DNA of 64,000 nt, taken from the NCBI RefSeq assembly GCF_020552705.1, contig NZ_JAJBZG010000002.1, positions 434,001-498,000 of the forward strand, read 5' to 3'. Positions 34,807 through 44,059 of the stretch are shown here, piece by piece. Within the stretch, counting starts at the first letter, position 1. Each line of letters starts with the position of its first letter. The stretch comes from Christiangramia sediminis (GTDB lineage Bacteria > Bacteroidota > Bacteroidia > Flavobacteriales > Flavobacteriaceae). The notes under the pieces are model-generated. The model was given only the letters and a program-made list of their open reading frames with translations. It was not told where the DNA came from and made no database searches. The position numbers and the translations under genes are program-made.

Positions 34807-36114
34807 TTAGAGATACACTCTAAACTTATTAATTTCAACATTTGCTTTAAGATCATGTAATAGATTGTAAAGGCCAAAAAAGGTCCTACTCATATAGAGA
34901 AAATGTCTACTTCCTCTATTTCCATTCATTCTTCGCAATTCAGGGTCTTTTGAATATTTTTCACTTAATTCTGAAAGATGCTGCCAGAACTTCTCATCTG
35001 TAAAATCAAATCTTTCTTCTTGATAAGGAGTAGAGAACATACTAAACATTTCATAGAACATTTCTGAAAAGAATAATTTCTCTTTCTCCGTATCTCTTTC
35101 ATTTAGAATCTCAAGCTCCAGAAGTCTTTCGAAAAAGAATTCCTTATTATTTAAATTTGCTCTATCTGTCAGAGAAAAATATGGATCGTAAAAATCTTCC
35201 GGGATCTGTTTTATGCATCCAAAATCTATGGCGATAAGGTTATGATCTTTATCCACCATAAAATTTCCCGGATGAGGATCTGCATGAACCTGTTTTAAAC
35301 CATGTATCTGAAACATATAGAAATCCCATAATGCCTGTCCAACTTTATTCGCTAGTTCCTGATCATCATTTACTTTGCCAAATTCACTTAAATGAACACC
35401 GTCCATCCAATCCATGGTAATAATACGCTCGCTGGACAGCGCTTCGTAATATTTAGGAAATTTCAGATTAGGGATATGCGCACAGGCTTCAGAAATTTCT
35501 TTACTCTGTTTTACTTCCAGAATATAATCTGTTTCCTCAAGCAGTTTTCCCTCTACTTCTTTAAAATATTTTTCAGAATCCTTAGCCTGCATATTGAACA
35601 TCTTCAAGGCAATTGGTTTTACCATGGCCAGATCTGAACTGATACTGTCTGCAACTCCCGGATATTGGATTTTCACAGCAAGTTTTTTCCCATCTTTTGT
35701 AGCCTTATGCACCTGTCCGATGCTGGCTGCATTTACCGATTGAGTTGCAAACGTATCATATAAATTTTCAGGATATTCTCCATTATACTTTTTGAATGTC
35801 TTTCTTACCAATGGTGCTGAAAGTGGAGGAACGCTAAATTGCGCCAAACTAAATTTTTCCACATAAGCCCCTGGCAATAAGTTCTTCTCCATAGAAAGCA
35901 TCTGCGCTACCTTTAAGGCACTACCCTTCAAACTTTTTAAACCATCATAAATATCACTTGCATTATCTTCATCAAGTTCATCTCTTGTCAATTCAGAATT
36001 AAAAGCTTTTTTACCGTAATACTTCAGGTAATTACCGCCTATTTTTACACCGGTCTGAACCAGTTTTCCGGTTCTGCCTATTTTTCCTGTAGGTATATTG
36101 TCTATGGTTTTCAT
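34807..36114 (-). CDS. ABC1 (AarF/UbiB/COQ8) atypical kinase
   Basis: A 435-residue ABC1 kinase-like protein. The A-rich loop AASIGQVHKA, ATP-binding Lys in LAVKIQYPGV, catalytic VHADPHPGNFMV and metal-binding AIDFGCIKQIP are intact. The usual autoinhibitory motif KxGQ is KVAQ here (SALKVAQMLSME), a Gly-to-Ala change. UbiB/COQ8 proteins support quinone synthesis, but this organism makes menaquinone, so the role here is open. The gene follows a TetR regulator gene by 16 bases, and they form one operon. Confidence 0.88.
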   Translation of the reverse strand: MKTIDNIPTGKIGRTGKLVQTGVKIGGNYLKYYGKKAFNSELTRDELDEDNASDIYDGLKSLKGSALKVAQMLSMEKNLLPGAYVEKFSLAQFSVPPLSAPLVRKTFKKYNGEYPENLYDTFATQSVNAASIGQVHKATKDGKKLAVKIQYPGVADSISSDLAMVKPIALKMFNMQAKDSEKYFKEVEGKLLEETDYILEVKQSKEISEACAHIPNLKFPKYYEALSSERIITMDWMDGVHLSEFGKVNDDQELANKVGQALWDFYMFQIHGLKQVHADPHPGNFMVDKDHNLIAIDFGCIKQIPEDFYDPYFSLTDRANLNNKEFFFERLLELEILNERDTEKEKLFFSEMFYEMFSMFSTPYQEERFDFTDEKFWQHLSELSEKYSKDPELRRMNGNRGSRHFLYMSRTFFGLYNLLHDLKANVEINKFRVYL

Positions 36115-36130
36115 CTATCTCTTCTCTAAC

Positions 36131-36802
36131 TTATGCCATTCGTTCTTTCCACAGAAATTTACCCAGATCTACTACTCTTTCTAAAGGAGTGTTATCGAAA
36201 AGGTCGAAAACTGTATTTACAGATTTTTCTATAGCGACATCTGTACTTTCAAAGGCTGCAGAATTGTCGTCCATCCAGAATTTCAATAAGAATAAGAACT
36301 GTACCCAGACTCCTTCAGAAAAGATCATTTCATTCTGCTGAAAAAGCTTTAGAGTTTTATCGCTATTACCGTCTTGAATCAGTGTTTTTGCATAACTTCT
36401 AATTCGCTTACGCAAATTCTTAAGTTGATCTAAATTCTTGAGTGGCATTTCATGTTCACTCAAGGTGTAGAGTACATAACTTCTATTCGCTGTAAGAACT
36501 TCAAAAAAGGTATAGAAAAAAGTGAGTAGCTTTTCCCGGTTAGAGAAAGTTGCATACTCTTTAGATTTTTGCATTACCTCCATCGCGTTTTCAAAAAACC
36601 TGTCCCAGATCGCTTTTCTTAAACCTTCAAAACTTCCATAAAATTTATAGAAATCCTGCTCGGTCATATCATTGTCTTTCGCAAATTTATAAACGCTCCT
36701 TGGTGTTTTTTCATGCTCCAGTACATAGTCCATATAAACTGCGATCAATGTATCTGCATCGGGTTTTTTCTTCACTTTACTATTTGCTGTTTTCTTTGCC
36801 AT
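36131..36802 (-). CDS. TetR-family transcriptional regulator
   Basis: A 223-residue TetR-like regulator. After a basic Lys-rich start, the helix-turn-helix spans about residues 20-65 (TLIAVYMDYVLE, then SVYKFAKDNDMTEQDFYKFYGS). The C-terminal ligand/dimerisation part (FTHxx-free, all helical) is of a flavobacterial type found next to ABC1 kinases. Its upstream region contains CTTTGTT(T)AA half-sites at 36829-36875, plausible operators for self-regulation. It is divergent from htpG. Confidence 0.85.
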   Translation of the reverse strand: MAKKTANSKVKKKPDADTLIAVYMDYVLEHEKTPRSVYKFAKDNDMTEQDFYKFYGSFEGLRKAIWDRFFENAMEVMQKSKEYATFSNREKLLTFFYTFFEVLTANRSYVLYTLSEHEMPLKNLDQLKNLRKRIRSYAKTLIQDGNSDKTLKLFQQNEMIFSEGVWVQFLFLLKFWMDDNSAAFESTDVAIEKSVNTVFDLFDNTPLERVVDLGKFLWKERMA

Positions 36803-36828
36803 AATTCTTTCTTCTTTTCAAAAATACA

Positions 36829-36875
36829 ACTTTGTTTAATTTATTTTAAAAAACTTTAAACAAAACTTTGTTAAA
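36829..36875. promoter_or_regulatory. Putative TetR operator: three CTTTGTT(T)AA half-sites
   Basis: The AT-rich stretch contains ACTTTGTTTAA, TTTAAACAAAA and CTTTGTTAAA. The outer pair forms the inverted repeat TTTGTTTAA/TTAAACAAA and the right pair forms an imperfect palindrome centred near 36865. It lies just before the tetR start, which fits self-repression. Binding is inferred. Confidence 0.4.
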
Positions 36876-36935
36876 TATTTCCTCTTCAATGAATTCGGTT
36901 GTTTAGACGTGTGTCAAGCCTATAAATTACAGGTG

Positions 36936-36972
36936 CCAGTTTGACAGCGAATCGTGAATGGTATTTTTTTTG
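36936..36972 (+). promoter_or_regulatory. htpG promoter region with a TGCCA-N3-TGACA motif
   Basis: TTG at 36941-36943 is 18 bases before TATTTTTT at 36962-36969, close to TTG-N-TAnnTTTG. The TTGACA overlaps TGCCAGTTTGACA, an imperfect inverted repeat that could be a heat-shock operator. This regulatory reading is inference. Confidence 0.35.
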
Positions 36973-37008
36973 AAATAGGGAGTATGAATCAAAATTAAAT
37001 TTTAAAAT

Positions 37009-38898
37009 ATGGCAACCGGAAAAATAAATGTATCTGTTGAAAACATTTTTCCGCTCATCAAGAAGTTTTTATACAGTGATCATGAAATCTTTTTGAGGGA
37101 GCTTATATCAAATGCAACCGATGCTACCTTAAAACTTAAACATTTAAGCGCTCTTGGGGAAGCAAATGTAGATTACGTAAACCCTTTTATTGAGGTAAAG
37201 ATCAACGAGGAGAACAAAACCCTTCACGTAATAGATCAGGGTATAGGTATGACAAAAGAGGAAGTTGAAAAGTACATCAATGAAGTAGCTTTCTCTGGAG
37301 CAGAAGAATTCCTTGAAAAATATAAAGACTCAGCAAAAGATAGCGGAATCATTGGTCACTTTGGACTTGGATTCTACTCTGCCTTTATGGTAGCTAATAA
37401 AGTAGAAATAATTACCAAGTCTCATAAGGACGAACCGGCAGCTCACTGGATTTGTGAAGGAACTACTGAATTTACCCTGGAAGAAGGCAATAAAGAAACA
37501 CACGGTACCGAGATCATTCTTCATATTAATGAGGAGGATAAGGAATTTCTTAAGGAGAATAGAATTCAGGAATTACTGGTGAAGTACAATAAGTTTATGC
37601 CAATTCCGATCAAATTCGGAACGAAGGAAGAAACTTTACCCCTTCCAGAAGATGCAAAAGAGGATGCTAAGCCAGAAACTAAAACCGTTGATAATATTAT
37701 CAATAATCCGGAACCGGCCTGGACAAAGCAACCTACAGATCTTGAAGAGAAAGATTACAACGAGTTCTACAGGGAATTGTATCCTATGCAATTTGAGGAA
37801 CCGCTTTTCCATATCCACCTAAATGTTGATTATCCTTTCAATCTTACCGGGATACTTTATTTCCCCAGGATGACTCAGGATATGAATGTTCAGAAAGATA
37901 AGATCCAACTGTACCAAAATCAGGTTTATGTGACCGATAATGTGGAAGGAATTGTACCAGAATTTCTTACCATGTTACGCGGAGTCATAGATTCTCCCGA
38001 TATCCCTCTAAATGTATCCAGATCCTACCTTCAGGCAGATGGAGCTGTTAAAAAGATCTCCAGTTATATTACCAGAAAAGTAGCGGACAAACTGAAAAGT
38101 CTATTCAATAATAATCGTGAAGATTTCGAAAAGAAATGGAACGATATTAAGATCGTTATTGAATATGGTATGCTTTCCGAAGATAAATTTTTCGAAAAAG
38201 CTGAGAAATTTGCCCTTTATCCAACTACCGATGGTGAATATTATATCTTCTCTGAATTAGAAGAAGCGATCAAAGAAAACCAGACCGACAAAGATGGTAA
38301 TATGGTAATTCTTTATGCTTCCAACGAAAATGAGCAGCACAGTTATATTGAAGCTGCTAAAAACAAAGGTTATAAAGTATTACTGTTGGATTCTCCAATT
38401 GTTTCTCACTTACTTCAGAAACTGGAAACTTCGAAAGAGAAAATATCCTTTGTTCGTGTAGATTCAGATCATGTGGATAACTTGATTAAAAAGGATGATG
38501 AAAAGATCTCTAAACTTTCAGATGAGGAAAAGGAACAGCTTAAAGCTGATTTCGAAAAAGTGATCCCTGCTGAAAAATATACCATTCAGATGGAAGCGAT
38601 GGACAGTAATGCTGCACCATTGATCATCACGCAACCGGAGTTTATGCGAAGAATGAAAGAAATGCAACAAACCGGCGGAGGCGGCGGAATGTTTGGAATG
38701 GGTAATATGCCTGAAATGTATAATCTGGTCGTAAATACAAATCACGACCTTATCAATACAATTCTAAACACGAAAACTGAGAAAAAACAGCAACGTCTTA
38801 TTAAGCATTCATTAGACCTGGCCAGACTTTCTCAAAATCTGCTGAAAGGTGAAGAACTTACCAGTTTTATCAAGAGAAGTTTTGATATGGTAAAATAA
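37009..38898 (+). CDS. htpG: Molecular chaperone HtpG (Hsp90)
   Basis: A 629-residue Hsp90 protein. The ATPase domain has HEIFLRELISNATDA, DQGIGMTKEEV and IIGHFGLGFYSAFMV. The middle domain carries the FPRMTQDMNVQKDKIQLYQNQVYVTD and SRSYLQ motifs, and the C-terminal domain contains MGNMPEMYNL. An acidic/proline insert near residues 205-235 (PEDAKEDAKPETK) between the N and middle domains is seen in other Bacteroidota HtpG proteins. It is monocistronic with its own terminator. Confidence 0.95.
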   Translation: MATGKINVSVENIFPLIKKFLYSDHEIFLRELISNATDATLKLKHLSALGEANVDYVNPFIEVKINEENKTLHVIDQGIGMTKEEVEKYINEVAFSGAEEFLEKYKDSAKDSGIIGHFGLGFYSAFMVANKVEIITKSHKDEPAAHWICEGTTEFTLEEGNKETHGTEIILHINEEDKEFLKENRIQELLVKYNKFMPIPIKFGTKEETLPLPEDAKEDAKPETKTVDNIINNPEPAWTKQPTDLEEKDYNEFYRELYPMQFEEPLFHIHLNVDYPFNLTGILYFPRMTQDMNVQKDKIQLYQNQVYVTDNVEGIVPEFLTMLRGVIDSPDIPLNVSRSYLQADGAVKKISSYITRKVADKLKSLFNNNREDFEKKWNDIKIVIEYGMLSEDKFFEKAEKFALYPTTDGEYYIFSELEEAIKENQTDKDGNMVILYASNENEQHSYIEAAKNKGYKVLLLDSPIVSHLLQKLETSKEKISFVRVDSDHVDNLIKKDDEKISKLSDEEKEQLKADFEKVIPAEKYTIQMEAMDSNAAPLIITQPEFMRRMKEMQQTGGGGGMFGMGNMPEMYNLVVNTNHDLINTILNTKTEKKQQRLIKHSLDLARLSQNLLKGEELTSFIKRSFDMVK

Positions 38899-38923
38899 CA
38901 GGATAACAATAATTTATAAGGAG

Positions 38924-38952
38924 CCGCTTTCCGTTTGGGAAGCGGTTTTTTT
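38924..38952 (+). terminator. Rho-independent terminator of htpG
   Basis: CCGCTTTCC and GGGAAGCGG form a 9-bp stem with one G-U pair around GTTT, followed by seven T. Confidence 0.88.
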
Positions 38953-38998
38953 ATGATAACTATTTTTCTTTCGTACTTTTAAAAAAAAATTCCCTGCT

Positions 38999-39814
38999 AT
39001 GAAAAAGTTGACATTTCTATTAATATTCCTATCAATTATTAGCTGTAAACAGCATAATATGGAAGAAAAAATCCCTGTAGAACCAGATAACGGTATTGGA
39101 GATGGAGCAACTCCACCAAAGGTTTTTTCCTTTTCAGAAAATATTGAAGAGGCGCATAATAAAACCGCATTTATGATGAAGGAAGCCGTTTCTTTTGACA
39201 TTAATTTAAAATTTAGAGGAAACACCAGACTTGAAGGAACCGTTAGCATGACTACCAACTCTTCCAGGGTCAGGTTAGATAATGTAGATGGTAGTGTTCT
39301 GGTTTTTGATGGCGAGAACGTATACATTAACCCAGTTTCTGCTAAAAAAGAAGGCGCCAGATTTGATATTTTTACCTGGCAATACTTTTTTGCCATGCCT
39401 TTTAAATTAACCGATCCCGGAACTGTCTGGGAGAAACTGGAACCAAAAATGATAGATAGCACTACATATGACACCGCCAGACTTAGTTTTGAATCAAATG
39501 TAGGGGATTCACCAGACGACTGGTATGTTGTATATAAAGATCCTCAAACTAACAGGCTTAAAGCGGCGGCATATATAGTTACTTTCGGGCAGAAACAGGA
39601 AAAGGCCGAAGAAGATCCCCATGCCATCATTTATTCAGACTATAAGAGTATTGAGAATGTTGAGATTGCTTCTAAATGGAGCTTTCATAACTGGAATTCA
39701 CAAGATGGTTTTGGAGAAAAACTGGGGGAAGCTACAATCTCAAATATAAACTTCTTTTCACCGGAAAATGATTTCTTTAAGGCTCCAGAGAATTCTGAAA
39801 TTATAAAGAAATAA
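38999..39814 (+). CDS. Hypothetical lipoprotein (DUF6503-like)
   Basis: A 271-residue protein with a signal peptide ending LSIISC (Cys16). The mature part is a beta-rich fold: VSFDINLKFRGNTRLEG, MTTNSSRVRLDNVDGS and a core with WEKLEPKMIDSTTYD and DSPDDWYVVYKD, ending in a YKSIENVEIASKWSFHNWN strand. It resembles the large outer-membrane-protein folding/LolA-like group only in general shape. A DUF6503-type call is tentative. Its stop lies 2 bases from the opposing histidine kinase stop. Confidence 0.75.
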   Translation: MKKLTFLLIFLSIISCKQHNMEEKIPVEPDNGIGDGATPPKVFSFSENIEEAHNKTAFMMKEAVSFDINLKFRGNTRLEGTVSMTTNSSRVRLDNVDGSVLVFDGENVYINPVSAKKEGARFDIFTWQYFFAMPFKLTDPGTVWEKLEPKMIDSTTYDTARLSFESNVGDSPDDWYVVYKDPQTNRLKAAAYIVTFGQKQEKAEEDPHAIIYSDYKSIENVEIASKWSFHNWNSQDGFGEKLGEATISNINFFSPENDFFKAPENSEIIKK

Positions 39815-39816
39815 TT

Positions 39817-42057
39817 TTAGGCTTCTTCCGGCATCTTCTGGATGCTTAGATTTTTATATACTATCTGGTAGAACTGCTGGACATCATAAGGCTTAATAAT
39901 AATTCCAGTCATCCCGGCGGAATGGATCTCTTCCCTGATCTCTTCTACTTCCACCGCGGTAAGCGCAAGAATTGGAATTTCTATGTTGAATTTCCTGATC
40001 TCTTGCGAAGCTTCAAGTCCTGTCATCCCCGGCATATTGACATCCATAAGAACAAGATCAAAATTACCTTTTTTAACCAGCTCAATTGCCTCGAACCCGT
40101 TTCCAGCAACCTCACAGATAAAATCCTTCTTCTCCAGTATTCTGCGGGTTACCACCTGATTGATGCGGTTATCATCTACGATAAGAATGCTCTTTTGATC
40201 TGAATTTTCATTCAGTACTGAGTTTTCTTCTAATTCGATGTTTTCTGTTTTTGCAGTATCAACATCAAATAAGATCGTAAAACTAAAGGCAGAGCCTTCT
40301 CCTTCCCTACTCTCCAGCTTTATTTCTGAATTGAACAGCTTTAATAGTCTCTTTACAATTGGAAGCCCTAAACCGGTTCCCTGATAATTATAATTTGAAT
40401 TGTCTAACTGGGAAAACTCTTCGAAAATAACCTTTTTCTTACTCTCAGGAATTCCGGGGCCATCATCACGAATCTCAAAATATAGCTTGGACTGATCGTT
40501 ATTGCTTTCAATTTGTTTAACAGTAAAAAAGATATTCCCTCTTTCGGTAAACTTCATGGCATTCCCCACTAAATTCATTAAAATTTGTGATAGCCTTATA
40601 GAATCCCCGATTAAAAAACCCGGGATATTTTCATCAAAGTCCAGGTGAAGTTCATTCTTGTTCTGAACACGGGTAAATTCAAAACTATTCAAAATACTAT
40701 TTATCTGATCGCGAATATTGAAGGAAACGCTTTCAAGAATTACCTCATTAGACTCCATCTTATTCATCTGAAGCACATCATTTATTAGCGCTAAAAGGTA
40801 ATCTGCAGAAAATTTAAGGGATTTGAGATCAGACTTATGCTTTCCTAAACTTTTTTCTTCCAGCAATAATGAAGTAAGACCTATCACCCCGTAGAGTGGA
40901 GTTCTTATTTCATGACTAACGGTACTAAAAAATCGGGTTTTAAGCCTGGAAAGGTTCTCTGCTTCTACTTTAGCTTCTTTATATTGTTTGTTCTTATTTT
41001 TTAATTCTAGAATAAGACTCCTTCGATCCCGATTGATCTTGTAAAGAAAAATGAGTATAAAAACTAAAATCAAGGAAGAAATGACCATAACTGCCACCTT
41101 CTCCTTAGATTTTTCAATGATATCGTCCTGGTATCTTTGTTCTCTTTCCGCAACATCAAGGTCTTTCCGGTATTTATTAATATTAAACCTTGCGTTAGCT
41201 ATTTCCATCTGTTTCAGTTTCTCACTTTCAAAAACTTTGGAATTGTATTCATTATATTTTAACTGTGCATTATAAGCAGCTTCAAAATCACCTTTTTCCT
41301 CCAGCATTTCTGAATAAGCCTTATACGCTTCTACCGCCGGCAGGATCAAAGAATCTTTTATGGCCAGACTTATAGATTTATTGAAGAAATAACTCGCCGT
41401 ATCATATTCTTTAGTATGTGTAAAATATTTCCCATGCAACATGTAGATCTGGGAAAATAGATAACTATTTCTGTCAGAATCAAAATCTTCTCTTTGTGAA
41501 AGAGAATCAATTAATTGTAGTGATTCATTTAAATAGGGATAGGCTTTTTCATATTTACCATTATCCAGATAGGTCCAGCCGATATTGGTTTTAGGAATAA
41601 TCAATTCAGCAGGAGCTTTTAATTTGTTTGCAATGTTAATGACCTTATTATAATAATCTATTCCCTTATTAGTAGTCTCAGGAATTTCGGAATATATATT
41701 TCCCAAATTATTATAAGAGTCCATCAGTAAAGTATCGTTCTCTACTTTTTGAGCATATTCCAGACCAAGTGAATAATTTTTACGAGCACGGGCACTATCT
41801 TTTTGATCATAATATACATGACCTAAACCGTTATATGCCTTGGAAACATAATAGTAATCATTACTCGCTTTTGCTTTATTAAGGAGATAATGAGAGTCAT
41901 CTATAGCGAGCTCATAATTGTATTTTTCAATATGAGCATTGATCTCACTCATGATATCCTTTAGGGAATCATTTTTTGAAGAATGAGGTGTCTGCGCAAA
42001 ACTAACGCTCCAGCATAGAAAAAATACCAGAAAAAAGACTGAAATGTTTTTTAGCAA
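39817..42057 (-). CDS. Hybrid sensor histidine kinase with TPR sensor region
   Basis: A 746-residue protein: signal peptide, then TPR repeats to about residue 300 in the periplasm, a membrane segment at about 322-340 (VAVMVISSLILVFILIF), a coiled linker, a HisKA domain with His382 in STVSHEIRTPLYGVI, the HATPase domain with NLVGNAMKFT and DDGPGIPE/GTGLGLPIV, and a C-terminal receiver with the phosphoacceptor in LVLMDVNMPGMTG. TPR sensors of this kind are common in Bacteroidota. The cognate output regulator is not in the window. Confidence 0.93.
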   Translation of the reverse strand: MLKNISVFFLVFFLCWSVSFAQTPHSSKNDSLKDIMSEINAHIEKYNYELAIDDSHYLLNKAKASNDYYYVSKAYNGLGHVYYDQKDSARARKNYSLGLEYAQKVENDTLLMDSYNNLGNIYSEIPETTNKGIDYYNKVINIANKLKAPAELIIPKTNIGWTYLDNGKYEKAYPYLNESLQLIDSLSQREDFDSDRNSYLFSQIYMLHGKYFTHTKEYDTASYFFNKSISLAIKDSLILPAVEAYKAYSEMLEEKGDFEAAYNAQLKYNEYNSKVFESEKLKQMEIANARFNINKYRKDLDVAEREQRYQDDIIEKSKEKVAVMVISSLILVFILIFLYKINRDRRSLILELKNKNKQYKEAKVEAENLSRLKTRFFSTVSHEIRTPLYGVIGLTSLLLEEKSLGKHKSDLKSLKFSADYLLALINDVLQMNKMESNEVILESVSFNIRDQINSILNSFEFTRVQNKNELHLDFDENIPGFLIGDSIRLSQILMNLVGNAMKFTERGNIFFTVKQIESNNDQSKLYFEIRDDGPGIPESKKKVIFEEFSQLDNSNYNYQGTGLGLPIVKRLLKLFNSEIKLESREGEGSAFSFTILFDVDTAKTENIELEENSVLNENSDQKSILIVDDNRINQVVTRRILEKKDFICEVAGNGFEAIELVKKGNFDLVLMDVNMPGMTGLEASQEIRKFNIEIPILALTAVEVEEIREEIHSAGMTGIIIKPYDVQQFYQIVYKNLSIQKMPEEA

Positions 42058-42139
42058 AAGTAACAGTTAGGTTATTTAAAAAGATTTCGGGCGTTGAAAT
42101 TACTCTATTTAAAGTACTTACGCAACATTTATTTTTTAC

Positions 42140-42153
42140 AGTATAATTATACT
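42140..42153. repeat. 14-base perfect palindrome
   Basis: AGTATAATTATACT is a perfect palindrome in the divergent gap between the sensor kinase and the DoxX-like gene. It is AT-rich, so chance is a real alternative, but an operator is possible. Confidence 0.35.
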
Positions 42154-42210
42154 CTTATGAATTTCCAGAAATCATCAATTAGTTTATCTTGAAAAAAATT
42201 GTTCAAACAT

Positions 42211-42570
42211 ATGACCTATCCGTGGCACCTCTATCTAATGGCTGCAATGTATATTATTGCAGGTATTTTTCATTTTATAAGACCTAAAATGTATATGCGT
42301 ATAATGCCTAGATACCTTCCCTCACATAAATTATTAGTCTATCTGAGTGGAATGGCAGAAATTAGCCTGGGTGTTGGCCTATGCTTCCCTGAAACCAAGG
42401 ATCTAGCGATATATGGCATCATCCTTATGCTTTTAGTTTTCTTATTAGTCCATTTTTATATGTTATCGTCCAAAAAAGCGGGAGCGGGTATTCCCCAATG
42501 GATTTTAATCGTAAGACTTCCCCTACAGTTTTTATTGATCTGGTGGGCCTGGTTTTATTTACAATTTTAA
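42211..42570 (+). CDS. DoxX-like/MauE family membrane protein
   Basis: A 119-residue integral membrane protein with four hydrophobic segments. The ATG at 42211 is preferred over an in-frame TTG at 42199. Segments include YLMAAMYIIAGIFHFI, the conserved PKMYMRIMPRYLPSH loop, LSGMAEISLGVGL, and IYGIILMLLVFLLVHFYML. The pattern matches the DoxX/DUF4345 superfamily, whose members act in redox or membrane protein complexes. It is followed after 3 bases by alkB. Confidence 0.85.
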   Translation: MTYPWHLYLMAAMYIIAGIFHFIRPKMYMRIMPRYLPSHKLLVYLSGMAEISLGVGLCFPETKDLAIYGIILMLLVFLLVHFYMLSSKKAGAGIPQWILIVRLPLQFLLIWWAWFYLQF

Positions 42571-42573
42571 GAA

Positions 42574-43158
42574 ATGAGAGAAATAATTAATCTTCAGGAT
42601 GCCGAATTAGAGTATTTCCCGAACTTTTTGAATGAACAGGAGGCAGATGCGACCTATGAATTTTTAATGGAATGGTCTACCTGGAAACAGGATAAAATAA
42701 AATTATTTGGTAAAGACATCCTCCAACCCAGGCTAACTACCCTGTTTGGAGAAAAAGGAAAAACATATAAATATTCGGGGCTGGAAATGTCTCCCATCTC
42801 CTTTCCCGATGAGTTAAATGAACTAAAAATTAAAGTTGAAAAGAAAATTTCTGGTATAAAGTTTAATGTTTGTCTGGCAAATTTATACCGGGACGGAAAT
42901 GACAGCATGGGGTGGCATGCCGATGATGAAAAAGAATTAGGGGTAAAACCTGTTATCGCTTCAGTAAGTCTCGGTGCGGAAAGGATCTTTCATTTAAAAC
43001 ATAAAAAAGATCCTACTGTTAGACATAAAATAAGGCTGCAGCATGGCAGCCTTTTGATTATGAAGGGAAAAACTCAGGAATTCTGGAAACATCAACTTCC
43101 AAAAACAAAAAAAATAGTTTCGCCCAGGATTAATTTAACTTTCCGGAAAATTTACTAG
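42574..43158 (+). CDS. alkB: AlkB-type alpha-ketoglutarate-dependent dioxygenase
   Basis: A 194-residue Fe(II)/2-oxoglutarate dioxygenase that removes alkyl groups from DNA or RNA bases. The facial triad is visible: His115 and Asp117 in MGWHADDE and His173 in WKHQLPKT, with the 2-oxoglutarate-binding Arg in SPRINLTFR. The YRDGNDSMGWH substrate region is typical. It lies in an operon with the DoxX-like gene. Its TAG stop sits in a CTAG palindrome shared with the opposing S1/P1 nuclease stop. Confidence 0.9.
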   Translation: MREIINLQDAELEYFPNFLNEQEADATYEFLMEWSTWKQDKIKLFGKDILQPRLTTLFGEKGKTYKYSGLEMSPISFPDELNELKIKVEKKISGIKFNVCLANLYRDGNDSMGWHADDEKELGVKPVIASVSLGAERIFHLKHKKDPTVRHKIRLQHGSLLIMKGKTQEFWKHQLPKTKKIVSPRINLTFRKIY

Positions 43159-43937
43159 GAATAAATATCATTTAAAATTTTGGCGAGGCGTACTCCTCCT
43201 TTTTGAAGTTGGTTCAAAACAGTGGGCATGTGTTCATACATATAAGAGTAACCCAGTTTTTCGCCATTATCCACTTCTGCGTAAAGATCTTCAGCCATTG
43301 CTCTGGATTCATATACCCAATCTAATAACTTTCCTTTTTCTATAGATTTTATTTGAGCCCTGGAAAGATCTCCAGTATTCAAAGCCAATTCTGTATAACT
43401 CATTTGATAAAAATTGATCATTTCACTATCCCATACCCTATGGATATTAGAGCCATCATTGAACCATCTTACCTGAATATCATTTCCTCCTTTATCTTCT
43501 GCATGTCCCGTATGAAATGGCTGATGTAAATCCCCAACAAAATGAACCAGCATTTTTAAGTGAAATTGCTTTTGCTCTTTTGAGGCATTTTTATCTTTTA
43601 AGACCTCAACACATTTTCTGATTGCCTGTACAAGGTCTCCTCCTTCATTAGCTTCTTCAATTTTATACTCAGCTGTTTCAGGATCTATATTCACATAATG
43701 CCAGGGACCAAATTCTCTGTATTCTGGATCGCTTTTAATATCATCGGCATAATTTGCTACAAATGCCAAACCCTGTCCGCTTAAAAGATCATCAATTGCT
43801 TTTTTAGCTTTCTTATTTAGATAACTTTCTGCTATTTCTGCGGTCGCGCGGTGTCCCGTTTTTCCCCAATCAGCATCATTAGCAAAACTTGTATTTGCAA
43901 TAAACAGACTGAACAAAACCAATAAAAACTTTCTCAT
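43155..43937 (-). CDS. S1/P1-family nuclease, secreted
   Basis: A 260-residue protein from the ATG at 43937 (MRKFLLVLFSLFIANTSFA signal peptide; an earlier in-frame start at 43958 would weaken it). The mature start DWGKTGH places Trp at the N-terminus as in zinc S1/P1 nucleases. Zinc ligands follow in order: the KTGHR His, the HYVNID region, HFVGDLHQPFH and the VWDSEMI motif. It hydrolyses single-stranded DNA/RNA in the periplasm or outside the cell. The last codons overlap alkB tail to tail. Confidence 0.9.
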   Translation of the reverse strand: MRKFLLVLFSLFIANTSFANDADWGKTGHRATAEIAESYLNKKAKKAIDDLLSGQGLAFVANYADDIKSDPEYREFGPWHYVNIDPETAEYKIEEANEGGDLVQAIRKCVEVLKDKNASKEQKQFHLKMLVHFVGDLHQPFHTGHAEDKGGNDIQVRWFNDGSNIHRVWDSEMINFYQMSYTELALNTGDLSRAQIKSIEKGKLLDWVYESRAMAEDLYAEVDNGEKLGYSYMYEHMPTVLNQLQKGGVRLAKILNDIYS

Positions 43938-44059
43938 TTTTTTCAATATTTCCAGCAAATATAAACAAGCTGAAAAAAATAACAGTCAGTAACACTAAAG
44001 ATTAAAATTTAATATTATATATTTATGATATCAATTTAATATCAAATACTATTTCAATC

